NCBI RefSeq assembly: GCF_000372965.1
Contig: NZ_KB890024.1
Location: 2,544,839 to 2,608,838 of the forward strand
From: Hoeflea sp. 108
GTDB lineage: Bacteria > Pseudomonadota > Alphaproteobacteria > Rhizobiales > Rhizobiaceae
Length of the DNA stretch: 64,000 nt
Reading direction: 5' to 3'
Part shown: positions 24,275 through 32,174 of the stretch, in pieces
Layout of the letters: each line of letters begins with the position of its first letter
Position numbering within the stretch: position 1 is the first letter of the stretch
Notes under the pieces: model-generated
What the model was told of the DNA's origin: nothing
Database searches by the model: none
The model's input: the letters and a program-made list of their open reading frames with translations, nothing else
Made by a program: the position numbers and the translations under genes

Positions 24275-24316
24275 TTCGTCAGACTTTCGACAGGTAAGCA
24301 TATCGGCGTGAGGGTG

Positions 24317-25774
24317 TCAGGCCGGCCGGGCGCCCTTGTAGACGTTGACGCCGAGCTCGCGGATCTTCTTGCGCAGCGTGTTGCGGTTGAGGCCGAGCAG
24401 CTCCGCCGCCTTGATCTGGTTGCCGCGCGTGGCGGTCATTGAAGCGAGCACCAACGGATATTCGACCTCGGCAAGGATACGTTGGTAAAGCCCAGGCGGT
24501 GGCAGGTCCCCGGCGAACATGGCGAAGTAGCGCTGGAGGAAATGCTCGACCGCCTGACCGACCGACAGGTCGTCGGGGATCAGATTGCCGCCGGGCACCA
24601 TCGGCTGCTCGCCGGTCTTGAGTTCCTGCTCGATGATTTCGGCCGAAATCTCATCCTGCGGGTAGAGCGCCGCAAGCCGCCGCACCAGGTTTTCGAGTTC
24701 ACGCACATTGCCCGGCCAGGGATAGCGCTTCATCAGCTCGACACCGCCCGACGAGATGCGCTTGGCCTGCAAGCCTTCGCTCACGCCCTGCTTGAAGAAA
24801 TGCCGGACAAGATCGGGAATATCCTCGGATCGTTCGCGCAACGCCGGCAGGCGCAGCGGCACGACGTTGAGGCGGTAGAACAGGTCTTCGCGGAACAGGC
24901 CCTGGTTGATCAGCGCCCTGAGATCCTTGTTGGTGGCGGCGACTATGCGCACATCGGTCTTGATCGGGGTGCGACCGCCGACCGTGGTGTATTCGCCCTG
25001 TTGGAGAACGCGCAGCAACCGGGTCTGCGCTTCCATCGGCATGTCGCCGATCTCGTCGAGGAACAGCGTACCGCCCTCGGCCTGCTCGAAGCGGCCGGTT
25101 GAACGGTTCTGCGCCCCGGTGAAGGCGCCCTTTTCGTGGCCGAAGAGTTCGGATTCGATCAGGTCACGCGGGATGGCGGCCATGTTGATCGCCACGAACG
25201 GCCCGTTGCGGCGGCGACCATATTCGTGGAGCGCGCGCGCCACCAGTTCCTTGCCGGTGCCCGATTCGCCCGAGATCATGACCGTAAGGTCGGTCTGCAT
25301 CATGCGCGCCAGCATGCGGTAGATGTCCTGCATCGCCGCAGAACGGCCGACCAGCGGCATGGCGTCGGGCTGCTCCTCATGGCGCGCGTCGATCTTGGGC
25401 CGGCGCGGCTCGGCCAGGGCCCGGTTGACGATCGAGAGCAATTCGGTGAGATCAAACGGCTTGGGCAGGTATTCGTAGGCGCCGGTCTCGGACGCCCGGA
25501 TCGCCGTCATGAAGGTGTTCTGGGCGCTCATGACGATGACCGGCAGTTCCGGCCGGGCCTTCTTGATGCGCGGCAGCATATCGAAGGCGTTCTCGTCGGG
25601 CATGACCACGTCGGTGATGACGAGATCGCCCTCGCCGGCCGCCACCCAGCGCCACAGGGTCGCCGCGTTGGAGGTGACGCGGACATCGTGCCCCATGCGC
25701 GACAATGCCTGGTTGAGCACCGTGCGGATGGCGGCGTCGTCGTCGGCGACGAGGATATGTCCGCGCACGCTCAT
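24317..25774 (-). CDS. ntrC: Nitrogen regulation response regulator NtrC
   Basis: A 485-residue sigma54-dependent activator. The receiver domain has Asp55 in DLVITDVVMPDE. The AAA+ domain has Walker A GESGTGKELVARALHEYG, the sigma54-contacting GAFTGAQ loop, LFLDEIGDMPMEAQTRLLR and the arginine-rich NVRELENLVRRL. The C-terminal Fis-like helix-turn-helix is IKAAELLGLNRNTLRKKIREL. Phosphorylated by NtrB at low nitrogen, it activates RpoN promoters such as those of glnB and glnII in this window. ATG at 25774 overlaps the ntrB stop (ATGA), so the two are translationally coupled. Confidence 0.97.
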   Translation of the reverse strand: MSVRGHILVADDDAAIRTVLNQALSRMGHDVRVTSNAATLWRWVAAGEGDLVITDVVMPDENAFDMLPRIKKARPELPVIVMSAQNTFMTAIRASETGAYEYLPKPFDLTELLSIVNRALAEPRRPKIDARHEEQPDAMPLVGRSAAMQDIYRMLARMMQTDLTVMISGESGTGKELVARALHEYGRRRNGPFVAINMAAIPRDLIESELFGHEKGAFTGAQNRSTGRFEQAEGGTLFLDEIGDMPMEAQTRLLRVLQQGEYTTVGGRTPIKTDVRIVAATNKDLRALINQGLFREDLFYRLNVVPLRLPALRERSEDIPDLVRHFFKQGVSEGLQAKRISSGGVELMKRYPWPGNVRELENLVRRLAALYPQDEISAEIIEQELKTGEQPMVPGGNLIPDDLSVGQAVEHFLQRYFAMFAGDLPPPGLYQRILAEVEYPLVLASMTATRGNQIKAAELLGLNRNTLRKKIRELGVNVYKGARPA

Positions 25775-26916
25775 CGGTGGTCTCCTTCGCGTTCGCCCTG
25801 CTGGTGCACGGGCAGTTCCTTCCAGGCAGGCATCAGCACGCGAAAGGTGGTGCCGCGCGGAGACGAGTCGCATTCGATCATCCCGCCATGGTCTCCGACG
25901 ATCTTGGCGACGAGCGCCAGGCCCAGGCCCGAGCCGTTCGGCTTGGTGGTGATGAACGGGTCGAACAGGATCGGCAGGATGTCTTCGGACACGCCGGGGC
26001 CGTTGTCGTGAACACAGAATTCGAGTGGCAGCGATACGCGGTCCTGCGTGCCGGGAATCGACATGCGGATGCCCGGGCGGAAAGCTGTCGACAGCGTGAT
26101 CTCGCCGCCGGGAACGTGGCCGATCGCCTCGGCTGCGTTCTTGACCAGGTTGAGGAACACCTGGATCAGCTGGTCGCGATTGGCGTACACTGGAGGCAAT
26201 GAAGGATCATAGTCCTCCAAAATCTTGATTCCGTTTGCAAAGCCATTTCTGGCGATCGCCTTCACATGGTCGAGGACGACATGGATATTGACCGGATAGC
26301 GGTCGATCGGCCGCTCGTCGGAGAACACCTCCATGCGGTCGACAAGCGAGACGATACGGTCGGTTTCGTCGGTGATCAGCCGCGTCAGCGCGCGGTCTTC
26401 GTCGGATGCCGAGAGTTCGAGCAGCTGTGCGGCGCCACGAATGCCTGAGAGTGGGTTCTTGATTTCGTGGGCGAGCATGGCGGCAAGGCCGGTGACGGAG
26501 CGCGCAGCCCCCCTGTGGGTCATCTGGCGGTCGATCTTGTCGGCCACCGAGCGCTCCTGGAACATCAGCACGACAGAACCGGGCAACTCCGGCACCGGCG
26601 AGACATAGATGTCGACCATCTTCTCGATGCCGAGCCGCGGCGACGAGACGTCGACGCGGTATTCGTTGACCTGCGTGTCGCGCTCGCGCACCTGCTCGAC
26701 CAGGGTCAGGATCGGGCTGCCGAACGGCAACAGCTTGGACAGCTCGCTGCGTGCAAGCACCGTGGCGCTTGAGCGGAAGAAGTCCTCGGCCTCGGCATTG
26801 GCGAAGGTGATGAAGTTGCCGGGTCCGATCATGATGACCGGGCGGCGGATCGTGTTGAGTACGATCTGGGCGGCATCGTCGCCCTTCACGGAAGCCGGCA
26901 CAAAGCTGGAGCTCAT
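25771..26916 (-). CDS. ntrB: Nitrogen regulation sensor kinase NtrB
   Basis: A 381-residue soluble histidine kinase/phosphatase controlled by PII. An N-terminal PAS domain (about 15-130) contains PVIMIGPGNFITFANAEAE; the phosphoacceptor is His150 in MLAHEIKNPLSGIRGAAQLLE; the ATP-binding domain has NLVKNAAEAIG, CVHDNGPGV and GSGLGLALVAKIVGDHGG. There are no membrane helices, as expected for a cytoplasmic PII-responsive kinase. It overlaps dusB upstream and ntrC downstream by four bases each, so dusB-ntrB-ntrC behave as one coupled unit. Confidence 0.96.
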   Translation of the reverse strand: MSSSFVPASVKGDDAAQIVLNTIRRPVIMIGPGNFITFANAEAEDFFRSSATVLARSELSKLLPFGSPILTLVEQVRERDTQVNEYRVDVSSPRLGIEKMVDIYVSPVPELPGSVVLMFQERSVADKIDRQMTHRGAARSVTGLAAMLAHEIKNPLSGIRGAAQLLELSASDEDRALTRLITDETDRIVSLVDRMEVFSDERPIDRYPVNIHVVLDHVKAIARNGFANGIKILEDYDPSLPPVYANRDQLIQVFLNLVKNAAEAIGHVPGGEITLSTAFRPGIRMSIPGTQDRVSLPLEFCVHDNGPGVSEDILPILFDPFITTKPNGSGLGLALVAKIVGDHGGMIECDSSPRGTTFRVLMPAWKELPVHQQGEREGDHR

Positions 26917-27941
26917 GCCGCATTCCTTTCGCGGAGACTTTCGCCAAATGATGTAAGTGCCTTACGCAGCGACGAAATCACTTGCGCGGGCTCGAAGGAG
27001 GTGAGCACGCCGCGGCGCAGGTCATCGGAGACACCGCTGGTGTGGCGGTCGAGATACCAGCCGAGATGCTTGCGTGCCTGGCGCAGGCCGCTTTCGGTGC
27101 CATAGAGCGCCAGCATGTCTTCATAGTGGGCCACGGCATAGTCGGCCATATCTGCAACAGATGTTGGCACGCCGGCAGCCTCGGCCCCTTGAGCGGCAGC
27201 GGCGATTGCGCCGGCGGTCCACGGAGCGCCGTAATGCGAGCGGCCGGCCATGACGGCATCGGCACCCGATTGTGCAAGAATTTCGGCGGCATCTTCGGGC
27301 GTCGCCACGTCGCCATTGGCAACCACGGGGATGCCAACCGCCTGCTTGACACGGGCGATCGCCCGCCAGTCGGCCTTGCCCTGGTAGAATTGGCAGCGGG
27401 TGCGACCATGGACAGTGACCATGCGCACGCCGGCCTGCTCTGCGCGGCGGGCCAATTCGGGCGCGTTGAGCACGTCGTCGTCCCAACCGAGCCGCATCTT
27501 GACCGTTACCGGCACCTCGACAGCCTCGACCACCGCGTCGATCAACGTCAGTGCAAAGTCGAGATCGCGCATCAGAGCCGAGCCGGCATAACCGCCGGTG
27601 ACCTTCTTGGCCGGGCAACCCATGTTGATATCGATTACATCGGCACCTTCGCCGACGGCGATGCGGGCGGCTTCGGCCATGTGGGCAGCCTCGCGACCGG
27701 CAAGCTGGACCATATGAACAGGCAGGCCGGAATGGCGGATGCGGAAGCCGCTCGAGCCCCGGCCCTTGGCGAGTTCGCCGCTGGCGACCATCTCCGACAC
27801 GACCAGGCCTGCACCATGCGCATAGGCGCGCGTGCGGAACGCCTCGTCGGTCACCCCCGACATCGGCGCGAGGAAGACACGATTGCGGATCGTCACGCCG
27901 CCGATTGCCAGCGGTTCCCCGAGTTTCGCAAGATCATTCAT
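26913..27941 (-). CDS. dusB: tRNA dihydrouridine synthase DusB (NifR3-like)
   Basis: A 342-residue FMN enzyme that reduces uridines in the tRNA D loop. The barrel opens with RVFLAPMSGVTDEAFR; the catalytic cysteine lies in DINMGCPAKKVTGGYAG; SALMRD, VKMRLGWDDD, TVHGRTRCQFYQG and VVANGDV follow in the usual order. It is the historical nifR3/orf1 ahead of ntrBC. The start at 27941 is taken because MNDLAKLGEPLAIGGVTI fits the family; no Shine-Dalgarno site is obvious before it, though. A symmetrical 9-bp dyad 28-62 bases upstream is a candidate site for control of the whole dusB-ntrBC unit. Confidence 0.94.
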   Translation of the reverse strand: MNDLAKLGEPLAIGGVTIRNRVFLAPMSGVTDEAFRTRAYAHGAGLVVSEMVASGELAKGRGSSGFRIRHSGLPVHMVQLAGREAAHMAEAARIAVGEGADVIDINMGCPAKKVTGGYAGSALMRDLDFALTLIDAVVEAVEVPVTVKMRLGWDDDVLNAPELARRAEQAGVRMVTVHGRTRCQFYQGKADWRAIARVKQAVGIPVVANGDVATPEDAAEILAQSGADAVMAGRSHYGAPWTAGAIAAAAQGAEAAGVPTSVADMADYAVAHYEDMLALYGTESGLRQARKHLGWYLDRHTSGVSDDLRRGVLTSFEPAQVISSLRKALTSFGESLRERNAA

Positions 27942-27968
27942 GCACAAAAACAAAGCACCATCCGTCTC

Positions 27969-28003
27969 TGCACAATGAGTAGACAGGTTCAGGCCATTGT
28001 GCA
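27969..28003. promoter_or_regulatory. Dyad TGCACAATG-N17-CATTGTGCA between dusB and ispDF
   Basis: A perfect 9-bp inverted repeat with 17 bases between its arms sits in the divergent spacer, 28 bases from the dusB start. The arms contain TGCAC, the NtrC half-site core, but the spacing is wider than in a classic NtrC dyad. The rhizobial orf1-ntrBC operon is known to be negatively autoregulated by NtrC, so this is a plausible autoregulation site; a hairpin is the other reading. Confidence 0.5.
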
Positions 28004-28081
28004 ACTGCGAAATGACAGGCGAATGAGGCCCTTTCGGGATTTCTCTGGCCTTCTCCGATGCGCGCGACTAAGCCTCTCCGG

Positions 28082-29305
28082 ATGAATTCGAAGCCTTTGC
28101 CGACCCGTATTGATTCAACCGTCGCCGCCGTGATCGTCGCGGCAGGACGGGGCGAACGTGCTGGTCAGGCGGACGGGCCAAAGCAATATCGCAAGATCGG
28201 CGGCAAGGCCGTGATCTGGCACACGCTGAAGGCGTTCCTCGAACATCCCCGCGTTGGCCCGGTGGCGGTCGCCATCCATGCCGATGATGGCGATCTGTTC
28301 ACGGCCGCGGCCGGCGAATTCGCCTCGCGCGTCACCACTGTCGTCGGCGGCGCGACACGGCAGGACTCGACGCGTTTTGCGCTGCTTGCCTTGCAGGAGG
28401 CCAAGCCGGCGGCCGTGCTCATCCATGACGGCGTGCGGCCATTCATTGGCCCAGAGGTCATCGACCGGACCATATCGGGCATCGACGAAAAGCACGGCTC
28501 GCTGCCGTCCCTACCCGTCTCCGATACGCTGAAGAAAGAGGCCTTCGACCGGACGGTGGCGGAAACCGTGCCGCGCGGTGGCCTGCATTCGGCGCAGACC
28601 CCACAGGGCTTTCCCTTCGAGCAGATCTTTTCCGCGCATCAGCGCGCCTTTGACGCGGGCCGCACCGATTTCACCGACGACTCGGCTATTGCCGAATGGG
28701 CCGGTATTCCCGTCCGGCTGGTGCTCGGCTCGCCTGACAACGTCAAACTTACCTGGGCACGAGACATCACCATGGCCGACCAGCGCCTTTCCGGCCAGAT
28801 GCCGCATTTCCCCGACGTCCGCACCGGCAACGGCTACGACGTGCATTCCTTCGAGGCCGGCGACCACGTCACGCTGTGCGGCGTGAACATCCCGCATACG
28901 AAAAAGCTGAACGGCCATTCGGATGCCGACGTCTGCCTGCATGCACTGACCGATGCGCTTCTGGCCACCTGCGGCGCCGGCGACATCGGCACGCATTTCC
29001 CGCCTTCGGACCCACAGTGGAAAGGTGCCGCATCGCGCATCTTCGTCGAGCATGCGGCCGCAATCGTGCGCTCGCGCGGTGGCCGCATCGCCAATGCCGA
29101 CATCACGCTGATCTGCGAGGCACCACGCGTCGGACCGCATCGCGCCGCCATGACAGCCGAGCTCGCCGACATGCTGCGCATCGCGCCTGAGCGCATCTCG
29201 ATCAAGGCTACGACCAACGAAAAGCTGGGTTTCGTGGGGCGCGAGGAAGGCATCGCGGCGATCGCTACGGCCAGCGTGGTCTATCCGGGCGAATTGCCGG
29301 AATGA
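28082..29305 (+). CDS. ispDF: Bifunctional IspD/IspF isoprenoid enzyme
   Basis: A 407-residue fusion of two steps of the MEP pathway. The N-terminal IspD part (about 1-230) makes CDP-methylerythritol from MEP and CTP and shows VAAVIVAAGRGERAG, DSTRFALLAL and ILIHDGVRPF-like VLIHDGVRPFIG. The C-terminal IspF part (about 245-400) forms the cyclic diphosphate and shows GNGYDVHSFEAG with the zinc ligands, LNGHSDADVCLHALTDALL and KATTNEKLGFVGREEGIAA. The fusion is typical of alphaproteobacteria. Starts at 28058 and 28082 are both possible and neither has a clear ribosome site; 28082 is nearer to the domain. It overlaps the next gene by four bases. Confidence 0.95.
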   Translation: MNSKPLPTRIDSTVAAVIVAAGRGERAGQADGPKQYRKIGGKAVIWHTLKAFLEHPRVGPVAVAIHADDGDLFTAAAGEFASRVTTVVGGATRQDSTRFALLALQEAKPAAVLIHDGVRPFIGPEVIDRTISGIDEKHGSLPSLPVSDTLKKEAFDRTVAETVPRGGLHSAQTPQGFPFEQIFSAHQRAFDAGRTDFTDDSAIAEWAGIPVRLVLGSPDNVKLTWARDITMADQRLSGQMPHFPDVRTGNGYDVHSFEAGDHVTLCGVNIPHTKKLNGHSDADVCLHALTDALLATCGAGDIGTHFPPSDPQWKGAASRIFVEHAAAIVRSRGGRIANADITLICEAPRVGPHRAAMTAELADMLRIAPERISIKATTNEKLGFVGREEGIAAIATASVVYPGELPE

Positions 29306-29784
29306 GCGACACGTCCGCCCTCGCCTCGGCCCTGCTCGACGCCTGCCTCGCCGAGGGCATGACGATCGCGACGGCCGAAAGCTGTACCGGTGGCATGATC
29401 ATCGCGGCCCTGACCGATATCGCCGGCTCATCTGCCGTCGTCGACCGCGGCTTCATCACCTATTCCAACGAAGCCAAAATGGACATGCTCGGGGTTTCCC
29501 AGGAGACGCTGAAGGCGCATGGCGCGGTATCCCGCGAAACGGCGCTTGAAATGGCAGCCGGTGCCCTCGCCCATTCGCGCGCCAGCCTGGCGCTCGCCGT
29601 GACCGGCGTTGCCGGGCCGGGAGGCGGATCGCCGGAAAAGCCCGTCGGGCTCGTCTGGTTCGGCGTGGCGCGGAACGGAGTTCCTGCCGAAGCCGAATTT
29701 CGCCTGTTCGAGAACAAGGGCCGCGATTTCATCCGCCACGAGACGGTCAGAACGGCCCTGGGGCTCGGGCTGCGGGCGATCTAA
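29302..29784 (+). CDS. CinA C-terminal family protein (NMN amidohydrolase-like)
   Basis: A 160-residue stand-alone CinA C-terminal domain, the PncC type, which deamidates nicotinamide mononucleotide for NAD salvage. The catalytic motif TAESCTGGMI is near residue 25, followed by VDRGFITYSNEAKMDMLGV, GAVSRETALEMAAGAL and the glycine-rich VTGVAGPGGGSPEKPVGLV. The ATG lies within the ispDF stop (ATGA), so the two are translated together; this pairing is conserved in rhizobia. The amidase activity is known for the family, not shown here. Confidence 0.92.
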   Translation: MSDTSALASALLDACLAEGMTIATAESCTGGMIIAALTDIAGSSAVVDRGFITYSNEAKMDMLGVSQETLKAHGAVSRETALEMAAGALAHSRASLALAVTGVAGPGGGSPEKPVGLVWFGVARNGVPAEAEFRLFENKGRDFIRHETVRTALGLGLRAI

Positions 29785-29800
29785 GATCGGGAGGCCACGA

Positions 29801-30328
29801 TTGGCTGTTGCCGACGGTCCATTGGCTCGCGGTACTCGTTGGTGGTTGGCGCTGCTTCTTGGCAGTCTTCTAGCTCAGCTTAATCCCACGCTTGCAGAGT
29901 CGCCCGCCATCGACAAAAGCGACCAGGACGAGCTGGAAACTACGCAGGGCAAACAAGGCCACATCGACGCACCGATTCAGGCCACGTGCGACCTGCCAAC
30001 ACGTCCGCCAAAAGGAACGGTAGTCGACATATACTGGACCCAAGGCCCCGAGAACAAACGTGTGGTCGTGAGCGAAGTCGACCACTACGTCGACCTGAAC
30101 CTGGTCATCGAAACGTCGGGCTATGCGCAGGGCGACTGCGTCGAGGCGAAAATTCGGGCCGACGATGGCCAGGAGATCGTGGACGGCCTCAAGGAAATCG
30201 TCCTTCGAGGAACGGTGGACGACGCAGGAATTGCCTACTTCAGAGAGCCGCTCAGGGGATACACGCTCAACCTTTCCGGCCAGAGCCCGGATGATCCTTC
30301 CGACGCCTCGCGGTCCGCACCCAACTAG
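29801..30328 (+). CDS. Exported protein of unknown function with a TTG start
   Basis: I do not recognise this 175-residue protein. The frame has no ATG near its beginning; TTG at 29801 is preceded by GGGAGG at 29789-29794 with ideal spacing. The N-terminus has Arg residues and then a hydrophobic core (WWLALLLGSLLAQLNPTLA), a likely Sec signal peptide cut after TLA. The mature part is acidic, with one Cys pair (in ATCDLP and GDCVEAK) that could form a disulphide, and a beta-rich middle (GTVVDIYWTQGPENKRVVV). It lies 16 bases after cinA-C, so it is the third gene of that transcript, and converges on ratA. Confidence 0.72.
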   Translation: MAVADGPLARGTRWWLALLLGSLLAQLNPTLAESPAIDKSDQDELETTQGKQGHIDAPIQATCDLPTRPPKGTVVDIYWTQGPENKRVVVSEVDHYVDLNLVIETSGYAQGDCVEAKIRADDGQEIVDGLKEIVLRGTVDDAGIAYFREPLRGYTLNLSGQSPDDPSDASRSAPN

Positions 30329-30352
30329 CCGATCCCGATCAATGAGCGACCA

Positions 30353-30814
30353 TCAGGCCGACTTCACCGGCCCGTAAATCGCGTCGGCGCGCTTTTCGAA
30401 GGCTTCGGCGAACATGCGGAAGGCGCGGTCGAACATCGTGCCCATCAGAGCGCCGAGGATGCGGCTCTTGAATTCGTAGTCGATGAAGAATTCTACCTTT
30501 GCCCCCCCATCGGGCGAAGCCAGAAACTTCCATTCATTGGTCAGGTAGCGAAACGGGCCGTCGAGATATTTGACGTCGATGGTGTGTTCGGCAGGCGTGA
30601 GCAGCACCTGCGTGGTGAACGTCTCCCGGATCGCCTTGTAGCCGACGGTCATGTCGGCGACGAGAATCTCGCGGCCGTCGCGCTCGCGCCGCGAGCGCAC
30701 GTTGAGCCCCTCGCACAGCGGCAAGAACTCCGGATACTTCTCGACGTCGGCAACCAGCGCGAACATCTCTTCCGGCGAGTGGCTGACGTGCCGCGTGGTC
30801 TCGAACTTCGGCAT
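30353..30814 (-). CDS. RatA/COQ10-type START-like protein (ubiquinone-binding)
   Basis: A 153-residue polyketide-cyclase/START-fold protein of the COQ10/RatA family. It shows the usual VSHSPEEMFALVADVEKYPEFLPLC opening in two stretches, TVGYKAIRETFTTQV, LDGPFRYLTNEWKF and the C-terminal RMFAEAFEKRADAIYG. Mitochondrial and alphaproteobacterial members bind ubiquinone and support respiration; database names often call it a toxin after RatA of Escherichia coli. There is no ratB gene beside it, and it directly follows lipA (12-base gap), which favours a respiratory role over a toxin-antitoxin role. Confidence 0.9.
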   Translation of the reverse strand: MPKFETTRHVSHSPEEMFALVADVEKYPEFLPLCEGLNVRSRRERDGREILVADMTVGYKAIRETFTTQVLLTPAEHTIDVKYLDGPFRYLTNEWKFLASPDGGAKVEFFIDYEFKSRILGALMGTMFDRAFRMFAEAFEKRADAIYGPVKSA

Positions 30815-30826
30815 CGGAAGCGAACG

Positions 30827-31789
30827 TCAGGCCTTCCTGGCCAGCATGGCCTCGCGCGCGGCGCGCAACTTGGCGAAATCGTCGCCGGCATGGTGCGACG
30901 AGCGCGTCAGCGGGCTGGACGCGACGAGCAGGAAGCCCTTGGTCTTGCCAACGGTGGCGTAGGAGGCGAACTCCTCAGGCGTCACGAACTTCTTGACCGG
31001 ATGGTGCTTCTTCGACGGCTGCAGATACTGGCCGATGGTCATGAAGTCGACATTGGCCGTGCGCAGGTCGTCCATCAGCTGGAGGATTTCGTTCCGTTCC
31101 TCGCCGAGGCCGACCATGATGCCGGACTTGGTGAAGATCGAGGGATCAAGCTCCTTGACCCGCTGCAGCAGGCGGATCGAGTGGAAATAGCGCGCGCCAG
31201 GACGAACGGTCAGATAGTTCGACGGCACGGTCTCAAGATTGTGGTTGAAGACGTCGGGACGAGCGGCAACGACGATCTCGAGCGCGCCTTCCTTACGCAG
31301 GAAGTCCGGCGTCAGGATTTCGATGGTGGTGGTCGGCGTCAGCCGGCGGATGGCATGGATCACGTCGGCGAAATGCTGGGCACCGCCGTCGGCCAGGTCG
31401 TCGCGGTCGACCGAAGTGATGACGACGTGAGTCAGGCCCATCTGGGCGACGGCCTTTGCCACGCTCTCCGGCTCATTCGGGTCGAGCGGCGTCGGGATGC
31501 CAGTGGCGACATTGCAGAACGCGCAGGCGCGGGTGCAGATCTCGCCCATGATCATGAAGGTGGCGTGCTTCTTTTCCCAGCACTCGCCGATGTTGGGGCA
31601 GCCGGCCTCTTCGCAGACGGTGACCAGCTTGTGCGACTTCACGATTTCGCGCGTTTCCTGGTAGCCGCGCGACACCGGCGCCTTGACGCGGATCCAGTCG
31701 GGCTTGCGCAGGACCTCCTGGTCGGGCCGGTGGGCCTTTTCCGGGTGCCGCGTGCGCGGACGGTCTTTGAGATCAAGCACGGTGACCAT
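30827..31789 (-). CDS. lipA: Lipoyl synthase
   Basis: A 320-residue radical-SAM enzyme that inserts two sulfurs into octanoyl groups on lipoyl domains. The auxiliary cluster ligands are Cys59, Cys64 and Cys70 (CEEAGCPNIGEC) and the radical-SAM cluster is CTRACAFC (Cys85, Cys89, Cys92). VITSVDRDDLADGGAQHFA and GLGEERNEI follow in the usual order. Its substrates are encoded in the same run: the lipoyl domains of PdhB and PdhC. It starts 9 bases after the GlsB-like gene, so it is probably part of the pdh-lpd transcript. Confidence 0.97.
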   Translation of the reverse strand: MVTVLDLKDRPRTRHPEKAHRPDQEVLRKPDWIRVKAPVSRGYQETREIVKSHKLVTVCEEAGCPNIGECWEKKHATFMIMGEICTRACAFCNVATGIPTPLDPNEPESVAKAVAQMGLTHVVITSVDRDDLADGGAQHFADVIHAIRRLTPTTTIEILTPDFLRKEGALEIVVAARPDVFNHNLETVPSNYLTVRPGARYFHSIRLLQRVKELDPSIFTKSGIMVGLGEERNEILQLMDDLRTANVDFMTIGQYLQPSKKHHPVKKFVTPEEFASYATVGKTKGFLLVASSPLTRSSHHAGDDFAKLRAAREAMLARKA

Positions 31790-31798
31790 CGGTTCTTC

Positions 31799-32083
31799 CT
31801 ATCGTGGCCGCGCCGGTTGCGAGCGGCCGAAAATCCAGAGCAGGATCACTGCGCCACCGACGGCGACCAGCAGATTGCCTGCAAACCCGTAATAATGGAT
31901 GCCGAGCAGACCCGCCAGAGTGCCGCCGACGAAGGATCCGGCAATCCCGACGAGAATGTTGGTCAGGAAGCCATGATCGCGGTTCATCGTGCGTTCGGCG
32001 ATGTAGCCGGCAAGGAAACCGACGAGCAGCATGCCGAAGAAACCGACACCCGGCATGCCGAGAATTCCGCTGCTCTCTTCCAT
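31799..32083 (-). CDS. GlsB/YeaQ/YmgE family membrane protein
   Basis: A 94-residue membrane protein of the transglycosylase-associated (GlsB/YeaQ/YmgE) family, often called stress response proteins; the biochemical role is unknown. It has three hydrophobic helices with the family glycine patterns: FGMLLVGFLAGYIAERTM, LTNILVGIAGSFVGGTLAGL and NLLVAVGGAVILLWIFG. The ATG at 32083 follows GGAGTGGAG. It lies between lpdA and lipA with a 9-base gap to lipA. Confidence 0.88.
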   Translation of the reverse strand: MEESSGILGMPGVGFFGMLLVGFLAGYIAERTMNRDHGFLTNILVGIAGSFVGGTLAGLLGIHYYGFAGNLLVAVGGAVILLWIFGRSQPARPR

Positions 32084-32174
32084 CGCTCCACTCCGGCGTC
32101 GCCGGCCATTCCACTTGGTTCAGGGCATATAGTGGCAACGGGCGCGTCGCGAAAGACGAGCCCGCGCGCGGCAC

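Noticed and set aside
21846..24311. An 821-codon open frame on the plus strand opposite ntrY
   Set aside because: Its translation is rich in Asp, Arg and His with no known domain, which is what the opposite strand of a high-GC3 gene gives. NtrY on the minus strand has all its motifs.
30353..30814. Toxin-antitoxin module with RatA
   Set aside because: No antitoxin or RatB-like gene adjoins it; the neighbours are lipA and a convergent exported protein.
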